This document shows, piece after piece, positions 7,301 through 9,923 of a stretch of 9,923 bases of DNA (its first letter is position 1; each line of letters starts with the position of its first letter). Below the pieces are notes generated by a model that made no database searches, had not been told where the DNA came from, and saw only the letters and a list, made by a program, of their open reading frames with translations. Both the position numbers and the translations under genes were made by a program. The stretch comes from JBDTNK01 sp039933775 (lineage in GTDB: Bacteria > Chloroflexota > Limnocylindria > QHBO01): contig JBDTNK010000073.1 in the NCBI GenBank assembly GCA_039933775.1, positions 1 through 9,923 on the forward strand. Reading direction: 5' to 3'.

Positions 7301-7409
7301 CACGCTACGAGCGCGGAGGGCTGAGGTGGGAATGCTCGACGCACTCTCGGCGGGTCGGCTGAGCGATATGCCAGCGAGACTGGCCGCATGGCGGCGCAGG
7401 CCGGCTCTA

Positions 7410-7446
7410 TTGGTCGGGGAGCTAGCCGCGCTAGCGTCCCGACGAA
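7410..7446. repeat. Inverted repeat with twin GCTAGC cores
   Basis: Arms 7410-7426 and 7430-7446 pair around a CGC loop: GTCGGG and GCTAGC on the left match GCTAGC and CCCGAC on the right, with a two-base imperfect step between the blocks and one mismatch near the outer end. It lies in the spacer between two minus-strand genes. No T-run follows on either strand, so a classical terminator is unlikely. A second GCTAGC palindrome lies in the spacer after the helicase gene. Confidence 0.55.
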
Positions 7447-7452
7447 CGAACC

Positions 7453-7501
7453 GGCGTTTCGATGCCGCTCGTCGTCAGTTGGCCATTGTGGCTGGCATCA
7501 G
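7453..7501 (+). repeat. Copy 1 of a degenerate intergenic repeat
   Basis: This 49-base stretch aligns with 9840-9890 with one gap and about 36 of 50 columns identical by hand. The best conserved blocks are GTTGGCCA (7478-7485) and GTGGCTGGCAT (7488-7498), separated by two variable bases. At its right end a hairpin TGGCTG-GCAT-CAGCCA (7489-7504) can form. It runs directly into a 10-base tandem repeat. Confidence 0.5.
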
Positions 7502-7535
7502 CCAAACTCAGCCGGACTCAGCCGGACTCAGCCGG
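7499..7535 (+). repeat. Tandem 10-base repeat, 3.7 copies
   Basis: The units are CAGCCAAACT, CAGCCGGACT, CAGCCGGACT and a final partial CAGCCGG. The array begins within the right end of the dispersed repeat and ends 14 bases from the stop codon of the zinc-knuckle gene. One unit per helical turn would place identical sites on one face of the DNA. Confidence 0.85.
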
Positions 7536-7545
7536 CGCGGGCCGG
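7532..7545 (-). terminator. Weak hairpin after the zinc-knuckle gene
   Basis: CCGGC pairs with GCCGG around a 4-base loop just after the TAA at 7550-7552 on the minus strand. Only 5 bp and no U-run, so it could at best help end or protect this transcript. Confidence 0.25.
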
Positions 7546-7549
7546 TACC

Positions 7550-7882
7550 TTACTTGCGCTTCTTGCTCGGCGCAGCGACCGGGGGATTGTCGAGCGCTTC
7601 GTCGACGGCGCGGCGGGCCTTGAAGGCGGAACCGAACGAACGCGCCGAAGGCGCACCATCGGGCTCTTCGCGGTAGTACCAGGATCGGTCGGTGGGCACG
7701 AAGAAGATTTCGTGGCCGCGGTGCTCGATCGGCGCTTGCGCCTCAGGAACGATCTTCGCGGCGGCTCGGCTGATGACCGGATCGGAGCAGCGACCGCATC
7801 GGGAAGTCATCAGGCCGTGGGGGCAGGTTCTGCAGGCGGCGCAGTGTTCGGGTGCGAAGCCATGCAGGCATTGGGAGACCAT
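7550..7882 (-). CDS. Small protein with two tandem CxHG-CxxC zinc knuckles
   Basis: A 110-aa protein from ATG 7882. Its N-terminus holds two copies of the same 13-residue pattern, C-x-H-G-x5-C-x2-C, as CLHGFAPEHCAAC (5-17) and CPHGLMTSRCGRC (20-32). The six cysteines and H7/H22 could bind one or two zinc ions. The rest (about 53-100) reads HRGHEIFFVPTDRSWYYR, a short acidic turn, then a helix SAFKARRAVDEAL, so probably a beta-beta-alpha unit, and the tail ends in KKRK. I do not recognise a named family; RNA or DNA binding is an inference from knuckles plus basic tail. Minus-strand AAAGG lies 7 bases before the ATG and supports this start. The gene diverges from the RNA helicase gene across 84 bases, so shared control is possible. 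Confidence 0.82.
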   Translation of the reverse strand: MVSQCLHGFAPEHCAACRTCPHGLMTSRCGRCSDPVISRAAAKIVPEAQAPIEHRGHEIFFVPTDRSWYYREEPDGAPSARSFGSAFKARRAVDEALDNPPVAAPSKKRK

Positions 7883-7884
7883 GG

Positions 7885-7914
7885 GAGTACCTTTACAAGG
7901 TCTTCAGCGTACTC
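7885..7914. promoter_or_regulatory. Nested inverted repeats over the zinc-knuckle gene promoter
   Basis: GAGTAC (7885-7890) and GTACTC (7909-7914) form a perfect outer inverted repeat; ACCTT (7889-7893) and AAGGT (7897-7901) form an inner one around TAC. The inner arm contains the AAAGG ribosome site of the gene starting at 7882. A minus-strand -10-like TACGCT lies at 7906-7911, inside the outer arm. If that is the promoter, the outer repeat would be a DNA operator rather than RNA structure. Confidence 0.4.
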
Positions 7915-7954
7915 GGATTGGGCGGCGGCTGCCGGTTCGGCGCGCGATGTGCGA

Positions 7955-7960
7955 GAAGAT
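7955..7960 (+). promoter_or_regulatory. Weak -10 candidate for the helicase gene
   Basis: GAAGAT ends 6 bases before ATG 7967 and keeps A at position 2 and T at position 6, at the same spacing as the leaderless candidates on the minus strand. GAGAAG at 7953-7958 could instead be read as a weak Shine-Dalgarno 8 bases from the ATG. The two readings exclude each other. Confidence 0.25.
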
Positions 7961-7966
7961 AGCGGC

Positions 7967-9691
7967 ATGACAACCGAGATGGCCGAGCCGGCCACGAACG
8001 ATTTCGAGGCATTGGGACTGGTCGAGGCACTGCTCGATTGCCTCGTCGAGCTCGGCTACGAGGAGCCCACGCCGATCCAGGCCGAGGCCATCCCGCCGTT
8101 GCTGGCCGGGAGCGACCTGCTGGCCGAGGCGCCCACCGGCACGGGCAAGACCGCCGCCTTCGCGCTGCCGCTGCTGCAGAACCTGGCCGAGTCCGCGCCC
8201 GGCGCGCCGGCCGCCCTGATCCTGGTCCCGACCCGCGAGCTGGCGATGCAGGTCGCGCAGGCGGTGAATCGGTATGGGCGGGGGATCGGGGTGCAGGTCG
8301 TGCCGGTCTACGGCGGCCAGGCCATCGGACAGCAGCTGCGCGGCCTGCAGCGCGGCGTTGACGTGGTCGTGGCCACGCCGGGGCGTGCCGTCGACCATCT
8401 CACGCGCGGCTCACTGCACCTGGACCGGGTCCGCTACGTGGTGCTCGACGAGGCGGACGAGATGCTCGACATGGGGTTCGCCGAGGATCTCGAGGCCATC
8501 CTCGCGGCAGCCCCGAGCGACCGCCAGACGGCGCTCTTCTCGGCCACGATCTCGAACGGCATCGCGCGCATCGCGCAGCGCCACCTGCGCAACCCGGTCC
8601 GCGTCACGATCGCGCGAGCGGCGAAGGCCGGCGGCGAGGGCCAGCTCGTACGCCAGGTGGCGTACGTCGTGCCGCGCAGCCATAAGCTGGCTGCGCTGAC
8701 GCGGCTGCTCGACGTCGAGACGCCGACATCGGTCCTTGTCTTCGCGCGCACCCGGCTGCAGGTGGACGAGCTGACCGAGGCGCTCACCGGGCGCGGCTAC
8801 GACACCGCGGCGCTGCACGGCGGGCTGGCCCAGGAGCAGCGCGACCGGGTCATGGCGCGCTTCCGTGATGGCGCGGTACAGGTCCTGGTTGCCACCGATG
8901 TCGCCGCCCGTGGCCTCGACATCGAGAACGTCAGCCATGTCGTCAACTACGACGTACCCTCCTCGCCCGATACCTACGTGCATCGCATCGGCCGCACGGG
9001 GCGCGCCGGGCACAAGGGGACCGCGGTGACGCTCGTCGAGCCACGCGAGCATCGGCTGCTGCGCAACATCGAGCGGCTGCTTGGCAGACCGATGGAGCTC
9101 GCCCGGCTGCCGACCGTCGCCGACCTGCGCGCTCGGCGCATGGAGCTGCTCCACGCATCGGTGCGCGAGGCGCTGCTCGAAGACGGCCTTGAGCGCTATC
9201 GGGCGGTGATCGAGCCGCTGGCCGATGAGTTCGACCTCGTCGACGTTGCGCTGGCCGCCGCCCGCGTGGCGGATGCCGCCACCGGCGGCGTCGCCGATGA
9301 AGAGCCGGAGCTGCCCGAGGCGCGCCTCCCGACCGGTGGTGCGGAACGCGCGGCTGCCGGCCGCGGGGGAGCGGATCGGCCGCGTGGCGCGCGCGTGTTC
9401 AGTGGCGGCGACCGCGGCGGCCCGCGCGGATTCAGCGGCGGTGACGGGATGACCCGGCTCTTCATCGGTGGCGGGCGGGAGAGCGGCCTGCGGCCGGCGG
9501 ATATCGTCGGCGCGATTGCCAACGAAGCGGGTATAGCCGGCCGGGCGATCGGAGCGATCGAGATCGCGGACCGATACGCCCTGGTCGAGGTGCCCACCGA
9601 GACGGCAGACCAGGTGATACGCGCGCTCAACGGCGCGAGCATTCGCGGGCGCCGCCTTCCCGTACGACGCGAGCGCGACACTCCCACGTGA
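7967..9691 (+). CDS. DEAD-box ATP-dependent RNA helicase with DbpA-type RNA-binding domain
   Basis: A 574-aa protein that unwinds RNA duplexes using ATP, with roles in ribosome assembly, RNA decay or cold adaptation known for its family. Seen: upstream F13 and motif Q TPIQ (35-38), motif I APTGTGKT (55-62), Ia PTRELA (88-93), GG (116-117), TPGR (137-140), DEAD (161-164), SAT (192-194), motif V ATDVAARGLDI (309-319) and motif VI HRIGRTGRAG (339-348). A linker rich in G, R and D with a repeated FSGGD (about 455-494) leads to a DbpA/CsdA-type RNA-binding domain from MTRLFIGGG at 495 to about 568. This is the CsdA/CshA/DeaD layout. The frame is open back to 7388, but upstream codons overlap the opposite-strand zinc-knuckle gene and show no helicase homology; ATG 7967 begins 12 residues before the conserved aromatic. 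Divergent from that small gene. Confidence 0.95.
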   Translation: MTTEMAEPATNDFEALGLVEALLDCLVELGYEEPTPIQAEAIPPLLAGSDLLAEAPTGTGKTAAFALPLLQNLAESAPGAPAALILVPTRELAMQVAQAVNRYGRGIGVQVVPVYGGQAIGQQLRGLQRGVDVVVATPGRAVDHLTRGSLHLDRVRYVVLDEADEMLDMGFAEDLEAILAAAPSDRQTALFSATISNGIARIAQRHLRNPVRVTIARAAKAGGEGQLVRQVAYVVPRSHKLAALTRLLDVETPTSVLVFARTRLQVDELTEALTGRGYDTAALHGGLAQEQRDRVMARFRDGAVQVLVATDVAARGLDIENVSHVVNYDVPSSPDTYVHRIGRTGRAGHKGTAVTLVEPREHRLLRNIERLLGRPMELARLPTVADLRARRMELLHASVREALLEDGLERYRAVIEPLADEFDLVDVALAAARVADAATGGVADEEPELPEARLPTGGAERAAAGRGGADRPRGARVFSGGDRGGPRGFSGGDGMTRLFIGGGRESGLRPADIVGAIANEAGIAGRAIGAIEIADRYALVEVPTETADQVIRALNGASIRGRRLPVRRERDTPT

Positions 9692-9697
9692 CGTGGG
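9683..9697. repeat. Perfect inverted repeat across the helicase stop codon
   Basis: CCCACGT and ACGTGGG flank a single G, and the TGA stop (9689-9691) lies in the middle. As RNA it can only make a 5-bp hairpin; as DNA it looks like a dimer binding site. No T-run follows. Confidence 0.45.
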
Positions 9698-9754
9698 GCC
9701 GTGCGTGCGACGGTTGGGGGTGGCACGCGGTTGACTGGGGTTCGTGGGGGGGCC

Positions 9755-9775
9755 TTGGCCAACCACACTGGCCAA
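9755..9775 (+). terminator. Hairpin downstream of the helicase gene
   Basis: TTGGCCA (9755-9761) pairs perfectly with TGGCCAA (9769-9775) around ACCACAC. It is followed by ATAG rather than a U-run, so termination would be weak or Rho-assisted. TTGGCCA is also the core of the dispersed intergenic repeat. Confidence 0.35.
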
Positions 9776-9794
9776 ATAGCCAGGGAGTCGCTGC

Positions 9795-9837
9795 TCCTCC
9801 GTCCAACTGCCACTTAGGCTAGCCTGCGGACGGAGGA
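9795..9837. repeat. 10-bp inverted repeat enclosing an AGGCTAGCCT palindrome
   Basis: TCCTCCGTCC (9795-9804) pairs perfectly with GGACGGAGGA (9828-9837). The 23-base loop contains the perfect 10-base palindrome AGGCTAGCCT (9816-9825). There is no T-run and no reading frame of note around it. It lies 28 bases before copy 2 of the dispersed repeat, matching the order of elements in the 7410-7535 spacer. Confidence 0.55.
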
Positions 9838-9839
9838 AT

Positions 9840-9890
9840 GGCGCAATTCCGCCGTTGCATCGTCCGTTGGCCAGCGTGGCTGGCATGAGT
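9840..9890 (+). repeat. Copy 2 of the degenerate intergenic repeat
   Basis: It shares GTTGGCCA (9866-9873) and GTGGCTGGCAT (9876-9886) with copy 1, again separated by two variable bases, plus weaker matches to the left. A hairpin GCCAGC-GTG-GCTGGC (9870-9884) can form. Its right end is the first unit of a 24-base tandem repeat. Confidence 0.5.
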
Positions 9891-9923
9891 GCGGATTGCA
9901 TGGCTGGCATGAGTGCGGATTGC
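9877..9923 (+). repeat. 24-base tandem repeat running off the window
   Basis: Unit 1 is 9877-9900 and unit 2 is 9901-9923, identical over the 23 bases available (starting TGGCTGGCATGAGTGCGG). Unit 2 is cut by the window edge, so the array may be longer. Confidence 0.9.

Noticed and set aside
7499..7535. CRISPR-like repeats
   Set aside because: The units abut with no spacers and are only 10 bases long; no cas gene is near.
7388..7966. 193-codon N-terminal extension of the helicase
   Set aside because: It overlaps the opposite-strand zinc-knuckle gene, contains translated tandem repeats, and is not needed for a complete DEAD-box protein starting at 7967.
9695..9752. G-quadruplex after the helicase gene
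   Set aside because: Four runs of G exist, but two of the three loops are 16-17 bases, making a stable quadruplex unlikely.
9866..9886. Integron attC-like site, because of GTTGGCC and dyad symmetry
   Set aside because: GTTGGCC breaks the GTTRRRY core at its sixth base, no matching RYYYAAC partner was found, and no integrase or cassette layout is present.
8411..9910. 499-codon open frame on the minus strand
   Set aside because: It is antisense to the well-supported helicase, has low-complexity composition and no recognisable domain.

Overview
The window is GC-rich (by eye about two thirds G+C) and gene-dense, with no rRNA, tRNA, CRISPR array, transposase or phage gene visible. High GC, a mix of Shine-Dalgarno-led and apparently leaderless genes, an actinobacterial-type ABC-2 exporter and several hypothetical proteins suggest a free-living soil or water bacterium of the Chloroflexota (Limnocylindria/Ellin6529-like) or actinobacterial kind. 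This assignment is an inference of low certainty.

Layout, left to right. (1) 2-145 +: C-terminal end of a UvrA-family excinuclease subunit, cut by the window edge. (2) 185-1887 +: a two-gene ABC-2 exporter, ATPase then permease, overlapping by 4 bases (ATGA). (3) 1888-2103: a leader with a possible -10 box and two mutually exclusive RNA hairpins. (4) 2104-4314 +: a 736-aa metzincin-like zinc metallopeptidase with C-terminal Ig/Fn3-like domains. After a structured 102-base spacer comes 4417-5847 +, a membrane-anchored alpha/beta-hydrolase-like protein; the two probably form one transcription unit. (5) 5863-6570 -: a four-helix membrane protein of unknown function, ending 15 bases from the hydrolase gene in convergent arrangement. 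(6) 6632-7288 -: a 218-aa basic hypothetical protein. (7) 7289-7549: a repeat-rich spacer. (8) 7550-7882 -: a 110-aa protein with two tandem zinc-knuckle motifs, divergent from (9) 7967-9691 +: a 574-aa DEAD-box RNA helicase with a DbpA-type RNA-binding C-terminus. (10) 9692-9923: a spacer with hairpins and tandem repeats that run off the window.

How the genes fit together: the exporter pair is a functional unit, and the peptidase/hydrolase pair may be one. The helicase and the zinc-knuckle protein share an 84-base divergent promoter region. The least explained material is a degenerate intergenic repeat present in both the 7289-7549 and 9692-9923 spacers, each copy running into its own tandem repeat at the same end. 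The paired zinc-knuckle protein and the metallopeptidase with a substituted metzincin glycine also deserve a second look. No complete novel system can be demonstrated from this window alone.
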